From positions 62,001 to 126,000 of the forward strand of contig NZ_JADUCM010000004.1 in the NCBI RefSeq assembly GCF_016009175.1: a stretch of 64,000 nt of DNA. Direction: 5' to 3'. The position numbers were made by a program, and so were the translations under genes. The stretch is from Pseudomonas alkylphenolica. Lineage in GTDB: Bacteria; Pseudomonadota; Gammaproteobacteria; Pseudomonadales; Pseudomonadaceae. The notes below the pieces were generated by a model. It saw only the letters and a program-made list of their open reading frames with translations. It had not been told where the DNA came from and made no database searches. This document shows positions 45,943 through 54,582 of this stretch, in pieces; the stretch's first letter is position 1; every line of letters starts with the position of its first letter.

Positions 45943-47178
45943 GCGGCTGAGCACGCCTTTATCGCCCAGGTCCGTCAGTAACGGCGCGCGCTGGCTCAGG
46001 CGCGCATGCACGCTTTCCAGCTGTGCGGCGGCAATGCTCCAGTCGTGATGATCGGTCACGAAGCGGCGGGCGGACTCTGACAGCTGGCGCATGCGCCAGG
46101 GCTGGTTGAGCAGTTGGGTGATCTGCAGCGCCAACTGATCGGCATCGTCGCTGCCCAGATAGTGCTCGCCATGGGTGACCTGAAGTCCGCATACACCCTT
46201 GGCGGTGGTTACCACCGGCAGCCCGGCGGCCATGGCTTCGAGTATCTTGATCTTCGAGCCACCGCCGTAGCGCAGTGGGGCGAAGAAAATCGCCGAATGG
46301 CGTTGCAGTTCGCGCAAGTCGGGCAGGTAACCGACCCATTCGATACGCGGATCGTTCCAGCGCGATTTCCAGCTGTCCGGTAGTGCGTGGCCGACCACGG
46401 CCAGGCGCACCGCCGGGTTGCTCAGCCACACTTGCGGAAGAATGTCTTCGAGTGCCCATTCGATGGCTTCGAGGCTGGCGCTGTATTCGAAGTTGCCGAC
46501 AAACAGCAGCCGTTGGCTGTGCAGCGCCGGGTGAATGTTTTGATAGTGCGCACAATCCACGCCATTGATGACCAGTGCTGCAGGGTAGCCGGTCAGGCGG
46601 CTGATGTGTTCGGCGTCAGCAGGGCTGACGGCTACCACTTCATGGGCCTGGCTGAGCACGCGGCTTTCCCAGCGCCGGTAACGCCAGCGGTCGAAGGCAT
46701 TGAACGGCTGAAGCCACAAGGGCAGCCGGTCATGGCAGGCGGCGCCGGAGACGGACTCGATCGTGTGCTCACTGACCAAAAAGGGCAGGCGCCGCGCTTG
46801 CAGCGCCTTTTCGAACGGTTGAAAGCTGTAGCTGTGTTCGATCTGGATGACATCCCAGCGTTCTTCAAGCAGTTGCTCGAAGCAATGGCGCAGGCGCGGA
46901 GCCAGGCCGTTGACACTGGCGCGCATGGGGTATCCGGCATACACGGCGGCAAGCAGGTTCAGCGGGCTGTGCAGCGGTCGCCTGGGTAGCACGATCAGGC
47001 GCTCGAGCAGGGGCTCGAGCGCCTCGCGTGCTGCCTCGCTGGGCGGAATTTTCGACTGCACCAGCAAGGTGATCTGGTGGCCCCGCTGCGCGAGGTTGCG
47101 CAGCAGGTGATATTGCCGGGTTTTACCGCCACTGGTGGTGGGCCAGGGCAGGTAAGGCAGTGTCCAAAGTACGCGCAT
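45931..47178 (-). CDS. GT4-family glycosyltransferase
   Basis: A 415-residue GT-B enzyme. The N-terminal domain starts MRVLWTLPYLPWPTTSGGKTRQYHLLRNLA and the C-terminal nucleotide-sugar site carries the E(x7)E-type motif in APLRYGGGSKIKILEAMAAGLPVVTT. It follows the manC gene by 64 bases on the same strand, which suggests a GDP-mannose-dependent transferase in a small exopolysaccharide pathway. Its stop overlaps that of moeA by 12 bases. Confidence 0.85.
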   Translation of the reverse strand: MRVLWTLPYLPWPTTSGGKTRQYHLLRNLAQRGHQITLLVQSKIPPSEAAREALEPLLERLIVLPRRPLHSPLNLLAAVYAGYPMRASVNGLAPRLRHCFEQLLEERWDVIQIEHSYSFQPFEKALQARRLPFLVSEHTIESVSGAACHDRLPLWLQPFNAFDRWRYRRWESRVLSQAHEVVAVSPADAEHISRLTGYPAALVINGVDCAHYQNIHPALHSQRLLFVGNFEYSASLEAIEWALEDILPQVWLSNPAVRLAVVGHALPDSWKSRWNDPRIEWVGYLPDLRELQRHSAIFFAPLRYGGGSKIKILEAMAAGLPVVTTAKGVCGLQVTHGEHYLGSDDADQLALQITQLLNQPWRMRQLSESARRFVTDHHDWSIAAAQLESVHARLSQRAPLLTDLGDKGVLSRSAE

Positions 47179-47242
47179 TACCCTTTTCCTCAGTCGCCAG
47201 GCGGGTTACGGCATGCAGACAGGAATGGACGCGCCGGGTGTG

Positions 47243-48694
47243 TCAGGGGTTGGCTGGCTCCGGGGCGCGTCCATAGATATCAGTAAAGCGCACGATGTCG
47301 TCTTCGCCCATATATTCGCCACTTTGTACTTCGATCATGACCAGGTCGATCACGCCGGGGTTGGTCAGGCGATGGAGGCGCCCCGGTTCAATGAATGTCG
47401 ACTCGTTGGAGTTGAGCAAAAATTCGTTGTCACCGTTGATTACACAGGCCATGCCGCTGACCACAATCCAGTGCTCACTCCGATGATGGTGCATTTGCAG
47501 TGACAGTGATCCTTGCGGGCGGACCACGATGCGCTTGATCTTGAAGCGCGGGCCTTCCTCGAGCACGGTGTAGGTGCCCCACGGGCGACTGACCGTACGG
47601 TGCAGGCGGTGGGCATCATGGTCCTGCTGCTTAAGCTGCTGGGCAATGATTTTGACTTCCTGGCTGCGTGTGGCATCAGCGATCAGTAAGGCATCAGGGG
47701 TGTCGATGATGATCAGGTTGTCCAGGCCCACGGCGCCGACCAGGCGGCGAGGCGAGTCGATATAGCAGTTGGAGACGTCGTGCAGCACGGTCTCGCCATT
47801 GCACTGGTTGCCATTGTGGTCGGCTTCCTTGAGTTCGCGAACCGCTCGCCAGCAACCGATATCGCTCCAGCCAATGTCCGCAGGCAGCACGGCGACCTGG
47901 TCAGATTTCTCCATTACGGCATAGTCGATGGAGATATCCGCTACGCGCTCGAACGTTTGCGGATCAAGTTCCACCATCAGTTCGCCTTCGCCCGCTTTGC
48001 ACGCGCTTTGTTCCAGGCAGTGGGAAACGCTGGCGAGCAGGTCGGGCACGTGGCGATCCAGCTCGGCCAGGATGGCATCCACCCGCATGCAGAACATGCC
48101 GGCATTCCACAGGTGCTGGCCGCCGTCGAGGTACTGCTGTGCAGTGATTGCATCAGGCTTTTCAACAAATCGCTCGACCTTGTAGCCTTGAGCATCCAGC
48201 GCCTGGCCTTTCTCGATATAGCCAAAACCGGTTTCGGCGTGGCCGGGAACCAGGCCGAAGGTGGTCAGCCAGCCTTGTTGGGCCAGCATGCTTGCTTCTT
48301 CTACTGCACGTTCAAAGGCGGGCAGGTCGGTAATCAGGTGATCGGCGGGCAACACCAGCAACAGTGCGCTATCGCCATACAGGCTGGCGCAGCGTAACGC
48401 CGCTGCGGCGATGGCGGGCGCGGTGTTGCGGCCGAAGGGCTCGAGGATGAAGTCCAGGGTGGCACTGTGTTTCAACTGGCGGTACTCGTCCTGGGTGCGA
48501 AAGTACACTTCCCGGTTGGTAACGGTCAGTACGCGCTCAACGCCGGGCAGGGCGCTGGCACGGGAAAAGGTTTTTTGCAGCAGGCTCTGGCCGTCGGGCA
48601 GGCGCATGAACGGCTTCGGCATGGTTTCGCGAGAAACCGGCCACAGGCGTGTACCGGCGCCGCCGGCGATGATGCAGGGAATCAGAATGCTCAT
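47243..48694 (-). CDS. manC: Mannose-1-phosphate guanylyltransferase / mannose-6-phosphate isomerase
   Basis: A 483-residue bifunctional type II enzyme. The N-terminal nucleotidyltransferase has GGAGTRLWPVSRE and the FVEKP motif; the C-terminal cupin isomerase domain has QMHHHRSEHWIVVSG and EPGRLHRLTNPG. It makes GDP-mannose for alginate, Psl or O-antigen-type polymers. AlgA is the other name for this family. It is paired with one glycosyltransferase and no other polysaccharide gene, so the polymer is unknown. Confidence 0.94.
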   Translation of the reverse strand: MSILIPCIIAGGAGTRLWPVSRETMPKPFMRLPDGQSLLQKTFSRASALPGVERVLTVTNREVYFRTQDEYRQLKHSATLDFILEPFGRNTAPAIAAAALRCASLYGDSALLLVLPADHLITDLPAFERAVEEASMLAQQGWLTTFGLVPGHAETGFGYIEKGQALDAQGYKVERFVEKPDAITAQQYLDGGQHLWNAGMFCMRVDAILAELDRHVPDLLASVSHCLEQSACKAGEGELMVELDPQTFERVADISIDYAVMEKSDQVAVLPADIGWSDIGCWRAVRELKEADHNGNQCNGETVLHDVSNCYIDSPRRLVGAVGLDNLIIIDTPDALLIADATRSQEVKIIAQQLKQQDHDAHRLHRTVSRPWGTYTVLEEGPRFKIKRIVVRPQGSLSLQMHHHRSEHWIVVSGMACVINGDNEFLLNSNESTFIEPGRLHRLTNPGVIDLVMIEVQSGEYMGEDDIVRFTDIYGRAPEPANP

Positions 48695-48972
48695 TTCTCA
48701 GCCTTGAGTCAGGGCACTGAAACTACAGTGCGGTAAAGGGAGCGGGGGACCTGACAGGTGCTTGCGTAATGAGTCAATAAAATGACTTTTACCATCAGCT
48801 TCTTCCGTGAAGGCCAAATATTTGTCGAATGATGCACCCGGACGCTCACGCTTTCAATGTTATTTAGGCTGGCACACGGCAAATTTTCTTCCGGTGCGAT
48901 CAATGGATGTGCAGCAATGCCCCGTATTTTGCGGTCCAGATGCTCGGGTTTTTATCGGCGAGGGGAGTCACG

Positions 48973-49872
48973 ATGACGCAGCGCAAGGCACTTTTGATTC
49001 TGCATGGCAAGCAGGCGATCAACGATCAGGTACGCGATGCGGTGGGTGGCATGCGTGAGCGTGGCTGGCCGCTGGAGGTGCGCCTGACCTGGGAGGCCGG
49101 CGACGCCGAGCGTCTGGTCCGGGAGGCCATGACGGGCGGCTACCGGCATGTGGTGGCAGGCGGTGGAGACGGCACTTTGCGCGATGTGGCCGAGGCCATG
49201 GTGCGGGTCGGCATCCAGGCCAGTCTGGTACTGCTGCCATTGGGGACGGCCAATGATTTTGCCCGGGCTGCAGGTATTCCCCTGGACCCTTTGGAGGCGC
49301 TGGCATTGCTGGAGGCGCCCGCGCAGGCCATAGACCTGGGGCAGGTCGGTGAGCAGGTGTTTCTCAACATGGCCACCGGCGGATTCGGTAGCCAGGTGAC
49401 GGCCAACACCTCCGAAGACCTGAAGAAAGTTCTGGGCGCGGCGGCCTACCTGTTTACCGGGTTGTCGCGGTTCAGTGAGCTGAGCGCCGCCTCGGTGGTG
49501 CTTCAGGGGCCGGACTTCCATTGGCAGGGCGACCTGTTGGCCCTGGGTATCGGCAATGGACGTCAGGCCGGTGGTGGGCATGTATTATGCCCGCAGGCGC
49601 AGGTGGATGACGGCTTGCTCGATATCAGTATCCTGCCGGCCCCTCAGGAGGTGGTGGGGACCTTGCGCAGCCTGCTCAGTGATGGCCTGGGGCTGGAAAA
49701 CATGTTTGTGCGGGCACGCCTGCCGTGGGTTGAAATCAAGAGTTCGCAAGGCCTGGACATCAACCTGGATGGCGAGCCGTTACAAAGCGACAGCTTGCGT
49801 TTCGAAGTACTGGCCAGTGCCTTGCGGGTACACCTGCCCGCCGACTCGCCGTTGCTCAGTCATCCAGGCTGA
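48973..49872 (+). CDS. yegS: YegS-like lipid kinase (diacylglycerol-kinase fold)
   Basis: A 299-residue kinase with the GGDGT nucleotide motif at about residue 64 and the LPLGTANDFARAAG motif. The family phosphorylates phosphatidylglycerol or a related lipid at the membrane. GGGGAG precedes the ATG at 48973, while an upstream GTG frame from 48907 is not supported. The end overlaps the converging regulator gene by 17 bases. Confidence 0.92.
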   Translation: MTQRKALLILHGKQAINDQVRDAVGGMRERGWPLEVRLTWEAGDAERLVREAMTGGYRHVVAGGGDGTLRDVAEAMVRVGIQASLVLLPLGTANDFARAAGIPLDPLEALALLEAPAQAIDLGQVGEQVFLNMATGGFGSQVTANTSEDLKKVLGAAAYLFTGLSRFSELSAASVVLQGPDFHWQGDLLALGIGNGRQAGGGHVLCPQAQVDDGLLDISILPAPQEVVGTLRSLLSDGLGLENMFVRARLPWVEIKSSQGLDINLDGEPLQSDSLRFEVLASALRVHLPADSPLLSHPG

Positions 49873-50515
49873 TGATCTGTTCGCGCACGGCGAACAGCAC
49901 AAGCCCGGCAACGTCATAGATCTGCAGGCGTTTCATGATCTGCGAACGGTGTGTTTCCACGGTCTTGATGCTCAGGCCCAGGCCATGGGCAATTTCGCGG
50001 GTGGACTTGCCCCGTACGATCAGGCGCAGGATCTCCAGCTGGCGGCCCGTCAGGTTGTGGTTTTCAGAGGCCTGCGGTTTGCTGGTCTGGGCTCGCAGCA
50101 GGGCCTGGTTGATGACGGTATGCGCAATCGCCGGGCTCAGGTAGCGCTCGTTGCAGCGTAGCGCTGCCAGGGCCTGTTCCAGCTCGGTGGCGGTGGTGTC
50201 CTTGAGCAGGTAGCCATGGGCACCGCTTTCCAGGGCCTGCATGATCAGTTCCGGATCGGTATGCATCGACAGGATCAGCACTTTGCTCCGACAGCCCGTG
50301 GCACGTAGCTGGCTCAGTGCATCCAGTCCGTTGGTCGAGCGCATGGAAATGTCCAGCAGGACGATATCGGGGTCCAGCTGTTGCACCAGCTCGGTTACCT
50401 GGCTGCCGTCATTGCCTTCGCCAATGACGGTGTACCCGGGAATATCAGACACCAGGGCACGGACGCCGGCGCGAATCAGTGAGTGGTCATCCACTAGCAG
50501 CAATGTACAGGTCAT
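49856..50515 (-). CDS. NarL-family response regulator
   Basis: A 219-residue regulator with receiver (acceptor Asp55 in DIVLLDISM) and a LuxR-type HTH at about 150-212 (LTGRQLEILRLIVRGKSTREIAHGLGLSIKTVETHR). It overlaps the end of the HisKA_3 sensor gene by 4 bases, so the two are translationally coupled, and its other end overlaps yegS. Target genes unknown. Confidence 0.93.
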   Translation of the reverse strand: MTCTLLLVDDHSLIRAGVRALVSDIPGYTVIGEGNDGSQVTELVQQLDPDIVLLDISMRSTNGLDALSQLRATGCRSKVLILSMHTDPELIMQALESGAHGYLLKDTTATELEQALAALRCNERYLSPAIAHTVINQALLRAQTSKPQASENHNLTGRQLEILRLIVRGKSTREIAHGLGLSIKTVETHRSQIMKRLQIYDVAGLVLFAVREQIISLDD

Positions 50516-51402
50516 GGGGTATTACTTGTCTTGGCGCGTTCAAGGGTGCGTGGGGGCCAGGGAAACAGGGCGTTGATGCAGGTGCCTTTGCCTGGCTGGC
50601 TGACGACTGACAGTTTTCCGTCCAGCAGCGTGACGCGTTCAAGCATCCCGGCCATGCCGCGCTGTCCTTCGTCTGCAGGGCAGCTCGCGGGGATGAAACC
50701 CTGGCCGTCGTCGTTGATGGACAGGGCCAGGCCTTCAGGCTGGCGCTGAATGCAGACGACGAGGTTGTGGGCATTGGCATGACGAAGCATGTTGGTGACC
50801 GCTTCCTGAGTGATGCGAAACGCAGCAATGGCCATCTCTTCCGGGATGCCGCCCAGGCGCTGGCGGCATTCAAGGCTCCAGTGCACGCTGGTATTTTCCA
50901 GGGTGCGCAACAAGTGTGCGCGCAAGCTGGCCTCAAGTCCCAGGCTGGCTAGCTGGCGGGGGTTGAGAATGGCCGAGACGTCACGCACATTGGCCAGCGT
51001 GTCGTCCAGTGTGCTGCGCAGCGTGCTGCAGTGTTCCTGAAGTTCAGCAGGTACACGACGTTGCAACCAGTCGGCCTGGAGTTTGGCGGCGGTCAGCAAT
51101 TGGCCGATATCGTCATGCAGTTCCCGGCTCAGGCGTTGGCGCTCGCTTTCCTGGACCTTGAGCAGGCGGTCGGCCAGTTCGGCGGGGCGCATGGCAATCG
51201 AACGCGCCCAATGGCGCAGGTGCCAGCCAATGCTCAGCATCGCGACCAGTTGCAGGGCCAGTGCGCTCAGCGGTATGGGCAGGGCGTAGGCGTAGAGCAG
51301 TACATTGACCACGACCGATGCCAGGCACAGCAATGCGGTCAGCCCGCGCAGCAGAGCGGCCCCGGGGCGCCAGAGGGTGAATGTATTGAGGCTTGGGAGC
51401 AT
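50512..51402 (-). CDS. HisKA_3-type sensor histidine kinase (NarX-like)
   Basis: A 296-residue kinase with two hydrophobic segments (about 17-36 and 46-62) and no large periplasmic domain, then a dimerisation domain with phospho-His96 (SRELHDDIGQLLTA) and an HATPase domain with RHANAHN and NDDGQGF. It is the partner of the overlapping NarL-type regulator. With almost no extracytoplasmic region it probably senses a membrane or cytoplasmic signal. Confidence 0.93.
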   Translation of the reverse strand: MLPSLNTFTLWRPGAALLRGLTALLCLASVVVNVLLYAYALPIPLSALALQLVAMLSIGWHLRHWARSIAMRPAELADRLLKVQESERQRLSRELHDDIGQLLTAAKLQADWLQRRVPAELQEHCSTLRSTLDDTLANVRDVSAILNPRQLASLGLEASLRAHLLRTLENTSVHWSLECRQRLGGIPEEMAIAAFRITQEAVTNMLRHANAHNLVVCIQRQPEGLALSINDDGQGFIPASCPADEGQRGMAGMLERVTLLDGKLSVVSQPGKGTCINALFPWPPRTLERAKTSNTP

Positions 51403-51914
51403 AAAGATGAAGCCGCTTAAATATCGCTGTAGAAAGCCTTGAAAAGGTCAAACTAGAGGCGTTGTCGTATTGCCTTCAATATCATTTAAATGTCGGCGCC
51501 AGGTGAAGTGATGAGTGTCGGTGTCTGGCGCGTAAATTATCAGGTCCGTGATTGGCCAGGGGGCGACAAGCGTTCATCGGAGGGCATGGTATCACTTCGG
51601 ATAAGAATGGTCGCCAACTCTGATAACTGACTGAAACATCAGGTTTTGCTGGCTGGTACGCGAGTTCCAACCGGCGCAATACCTAGCAAATTGCCATCAC
51701 TTTTTTCGGCAGAATAACTTTCGCAAGATGGATTAAATCTGCAGTTACAACCCCGTTGCAGAAATAACGGATAAGCGGGGAAAGTATCGGCTTAATGCCT
51801 GGCATACATCCAGATGGCAGTGTCGTGAAGGTACTTTGTCCATTATGCCTTAGTTGCAAAGAGTTTCATGTCCGGTTGTCGCCTGCAGCCTATGAAGCGA
51901 AGGCCCGCAAGGGC
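51403..51914. other. 512-base region between the sensor kinase and the Hpt-like gene
   Basis: No gene supported on either strand. The region is more AT-rich than its surroundings. I see an inverted repeat GCGCCAG (51496-51502) / CTGGCGC (51525-51531) with a 22-base spacer. It must contain the sensor-kinase promoter; a small RNA is possible but not shown. Confidence 0.55.
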
Positions 51915-52346
51915 TCATGCTCGCGCTGCAGGGCGCGCAATTGAAACCGGGTGCAGGGCAGCGGCCAGGTTGTCGAGCAGCACGACCTGCTCGTCAGTGT
52001 CCAGGCTCAGGCGACCGGTGCGGGGGTCGATCAGTTCAAGTTGCCAGGCCAGCAAAGTCAGGCATTCTTCCAGGGCCGGCAATGCGCTGCCCGGCAAATG
52101 CGCCGAATGGTGGGTTGCTTCCAGCAGTTGCTGCAATTGCTGGCTGTAGCTGGCCACTTCCACCAGGCCCAGCAGCCGCGCGCGGTCGACCAGTGTTGCC
52201 AGGGTGTCGTTCAGGCAATGGCAGGCATCCGGATCGTTGTCGATCAGGTTCAGGTGCTGCAGGCACTCTTCGGCCTGGGTCAGCAAGACCTGGGCATCCA
52301 GCAGAAAGTCCTGCAGGACGCTGCTGTTCAGAGATTCATTAACCAT
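51915..52346 (-). CDS. Degenerate Hpt-like protein near cheV
   Basis: A 143-residue all-helical protein, Leu/Gln-rich, resembling a CheA P1/Hpt four-helix bundle. The likely phosphotransfer helix reads ACHCLNDTLATLVDRARLLGL (His43), where the family would have HxLKGxA; the Lys-Gly is absent, so it may not transfer phosphate. GGAG lies 7 bases before the second of two ATGs; 52346 was chosen. It is divergent from cheV by 347 bases. A chemotaxis or phosphorelay role is possible. Confidence 0.6.
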   Translation of the reverse strand: MVNESLNSSVLQDFLLDAQVLLTQAEECLQHLNLIDNDPDACHCLNDTLATLVDRARLLGLVEVASYSQQLQQLLEATHHSAHLPGSALPALEECLTLLAWQLELIDPRTGRLSLDTDEQVVLLDNLAAALHPVSIARPAARA

Positions 52347-52693
52347 CATTTGGCTCCAGCGCAACGGGCTGGAACGGGGGCTGGCCACAATGAGGCGATC
52401 GCTGACAAAAGCCTGACTCCGTTCATGCAATGAGAATGGCGTCACATTAATGGCTAATGGATATTGCGAACATCAGGTCTCACCTGATTGCCACTAGGGG
52501 ATTCCCTGATAGCTAATCGTTTGCGACCCATTGCGGGCGTTTGCGACAGGGGTGGGGTGAGTGCAGTAAAGCATGATGGTAAAGTGACATCAATGGGCGA
52601 TTCAGCAATTTCTTCAAGGGGTCAAGCTGAGCCCGATCTGGCCGATACAAAGCCAATTGATTCATTTCTTGGAACAACCCTGGGGGTTCTTTA
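52347..52693. other. Divergent region upstream of cheV
   Basis: No gene supported. It contains a perfect 10-base direct repeat CGTTTGCGAC at 52518-52527 and 52538-52547, a period of 20 bases. I saw no FliA site of standard spacing. Confidence 0.55.
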
Positions 52694-53629
52694 ATGGCTG
52701 GCATTCTCGACACGGTAGACCAAAGAACGCAGCTGGTGGGTGAGAACCGCCTGGAAATCCTGATGTTCCGCCTGGCCGGCCGGCAGTTGTTTGCGATCAA
52801 CGTGTTCAAGGTCCAGGAAGTGCTGCAGATGCCCAAGCTGACCTTGATGCCGCAGCGCCATGCCTTTGTTTGCGGCGTGGTCAACTTGCGCGGGCAGACG
52901 TTGCCGGTCATCGATCTCTCCCAGGCCATCGGCATGCGCCCGCTTACGCCGGGGCCGGGCAGCACCATCATTGTCACCGAGTACAACCGCTCGGTGCAGG
53001 CGTTCCTGGTGGGGGGCGTCGATCGCATCGTCAACATGAACTGGGAAGCGATCCTGCCACCGCCGAGCAGCGCCGGGCGTCAGCATTACCTGACGGCAAT
53101 CAGCAAAGTCGATGAGCAACTGGTGGAAATCATCGACGTTGAGAAAGTGCTGGCCGAAATCGTGCCTTATAGCGCCAAGGTCTCGCGCGACAAACTTGAG
53201 AATCCGGTGCTGGCACGAGCGCGGGGTCGCGAGGTGCTGTTGGTGGACGACTCCACGGTGGCCCTGGCGCAATTGCGCGATACCCTGTCGCAGTTGGGGG
53301 TGAAAATGCATGTGGCCAGTGATGGCCTCAAGGCACTGCGGATGCTCAAGGGCTGGGCCGATGCCGGGGAAGATGTGTGCGAAAAATTGTTGATGGTGTT
53401 CACCGACGCCGAAATGCCGGAAATGGACGGTTATCGACTGACCACCGAAATCCGCAATGACCCGCGCCTGCGCTCGCTTTACGTGGTGCTGCACACCTCG
53501 TTGTCGGGCAGCTTCAACGAGTCGATGGTGAAAAAGGTCGGCTGTGACAATTTTCTGTCGAAGTTTCAGCCCGACAAGCTGGTCGATGTGGTGCGCCAAC
53601 GTTTGATGCTGGATGAAGCGACCGTCTGA
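52694..53629 (+). CDS. cheV: Chemotaxis protein CheV (CheW-receiver fusion)
   Basis: A 311-residue protein with an N-terminal CheW domain (about 20-170, EILMFRLAGRQLFAINVFKVQEVL and VNLRGQTLPVIDLS) and a C-terminal receiver domain (about 180-305) with the acceptor Asp in VFTDAEMPEMDGYRL (about 238). It couples receptors to CheA and may act as phosphate sink. It is preceded by three receptors in the same region, one of them Aer2. Confidence 0.95.
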   Translation: MAGILDTVDQRTQLVGENRLEILMFRLAGRQLFAINVFKVQEVLQMPKLTLMPQRHAFVCGVVNLRGQTLPVIDLSQAIGMRPLTPGPGSTIIVTEYNRSVQAFLVGGVDRIVNMNWEAILPPPSSAGRQHYLTAISKVDEQLVEIIDVEKVLAEIVPYSAKVSRDKLENPVLARARGREVLLVDDSTVALAQLRDTLSQLGVKMHVASDGLKALRMLKGWADAGEDVCEKLLMVFTDAEMPEMDGYRLTTEIRNDPRLRSLYVVLHTSLSGSFNESMVKKVGCDNFLSKFQPDKLVDVVRQRLMLDEATV

Positions 53630-53674
53630 GTCGGTATAAGCTAGGGCTTTGAACCGGTAAAAGGCAGGTCAGAA

Positions 53675-54478
53675 ATGCAATTGAGTGCGCTGTACCGATA
53701 CCCGCTCAAATCGGCGCGTGGCCAGGCGCTGCAATCCTCCTCGCTGGATGCATTGGGGTTGAGCGGTGATCGCCGCTGGATGCTGGTGGAGCGCGATAAC
53801 GGCCGTTTCCTGACTCAGCGTGCATATCCGCAGATGAGCCAGCTGACGGCGTTGCACGGCTTGGATGGCAACCTGACCCTGGAAGCGTCCGGGCGAACAG
53901 CGTTGACAGTCGCCGTGCCGCCGGCCGACAGCGAGCTGCGCGGTGTCACGATCTGGCGCGATACCTTTCGCGTCCCGGATGCCGGCGATGCGGCTGCGCA
54001 CTGGCTCAGTGAGTTTATCGGCAAGGACGTGCGGCTGGTCTATGTGCCCGAAGAACGTACCCGCTTCCTGCCAGGTGGTTATGGCCTGGTCAGCGACCGG
54101 GTGGCGTTTGCCGATGGTTTCCCCCTGTTGCTGATTGGCCAGGGCTCGCTCGATGACCTGGTGCAGAGGGTTGGGCGCCCCCTCGAAATGCAGCGCTTTC
54201 GTCCCAATCTGGTGGTGGAGGGTGCCGCAGCCTTCGCCGAGGATGGCTGGAAGCGTATCCGCATCGGCGAGATGGAGTTTCGCGTGCTCAAACCGTGCGA
54301 GCGCTGCATCCTGACGACTATCGATCCGCAGACCGGCGAACGCAGCCCTGATCGCGAACCGCTGACCACTCTCAAGACCTATCGGCTAAAGGAAGGGGAT
54401 GTCCTGTTTGGGCAGAACCTGGTAGCTGATGGTGCCGGGGTGCTAGAAGTGGGGATGCCGGTAACCGTGCTGGAATAG
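53675..54478 (+). CDS. MOSC-domain molybdenum-cofactor binding oxidoreductase
   Basis: A 267-residue protein with an N-terminal MOSC_N beta-barrel (about 1-110) and the MOSC domain (about 120-265), which has the Cys of KPCERCILTTIDP (about 208-212) as the candidate Mo ligand. Family members such as YcbX reduce N-hydroxylated compounds. There is no C-terminal ferredoxin domain, so an external electron donor is needed. moaB and moeA lie 9 kb upstream. Confidence 0.9.
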   Translation: MQLSALYRYPLKSARGQALQSSSLDALGLSGDRRWMLVERDNGRFLTQRAYPQMSQLTALHGLDGNLTLEASGRTALTVAVPPADSELRGVTIWRDTFRVPDAGDAAAHWLSEFIGKDVRLVYVPEERTRFLPGGYGLVSDRVAFADGFPLLLIGQGSLDDLVQRVGRPLEMQRFRPNLVVEGAAAFAEDGWKRIRIGEMEFRVLKPCERCILTTIDPQTGERSPDREPLTTLKTYRLKEGDVLFGQNLVADGAGVLEVGMPVTVLE

Positions 54479-54582
54479 TCATCGGGTGAACATCCCACAG
54501 GCAGGGTGCAAACCTCGGGCATTGCACCTTACCTGTGGAGTGGGTTCACCCGCGAACCTGCCGGGCTGACCGGCAGAGATCG
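54479..54582. other. Intergenic hairpins and REP remnant between MOSC and slt
   Basis: GGTGCAA (54505-54511) with TTGCACC (54522-54528) forms a terminator-like hairpin with no T-run. A REP element follows, with an incomplete second REP fragment (CCCACAGG) just before. Confidence 0.55.
54532..54564 (-). repeat. P. putida-type REP element
   Basis: On the minus strand CCGGCAGGTTCGCGGGTGAA then CCCACTCCACAGG matches the P. putida REP layout with its CGCGGGTxxACCC inner palindrome slightly degraded. Confidence 0.8.
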
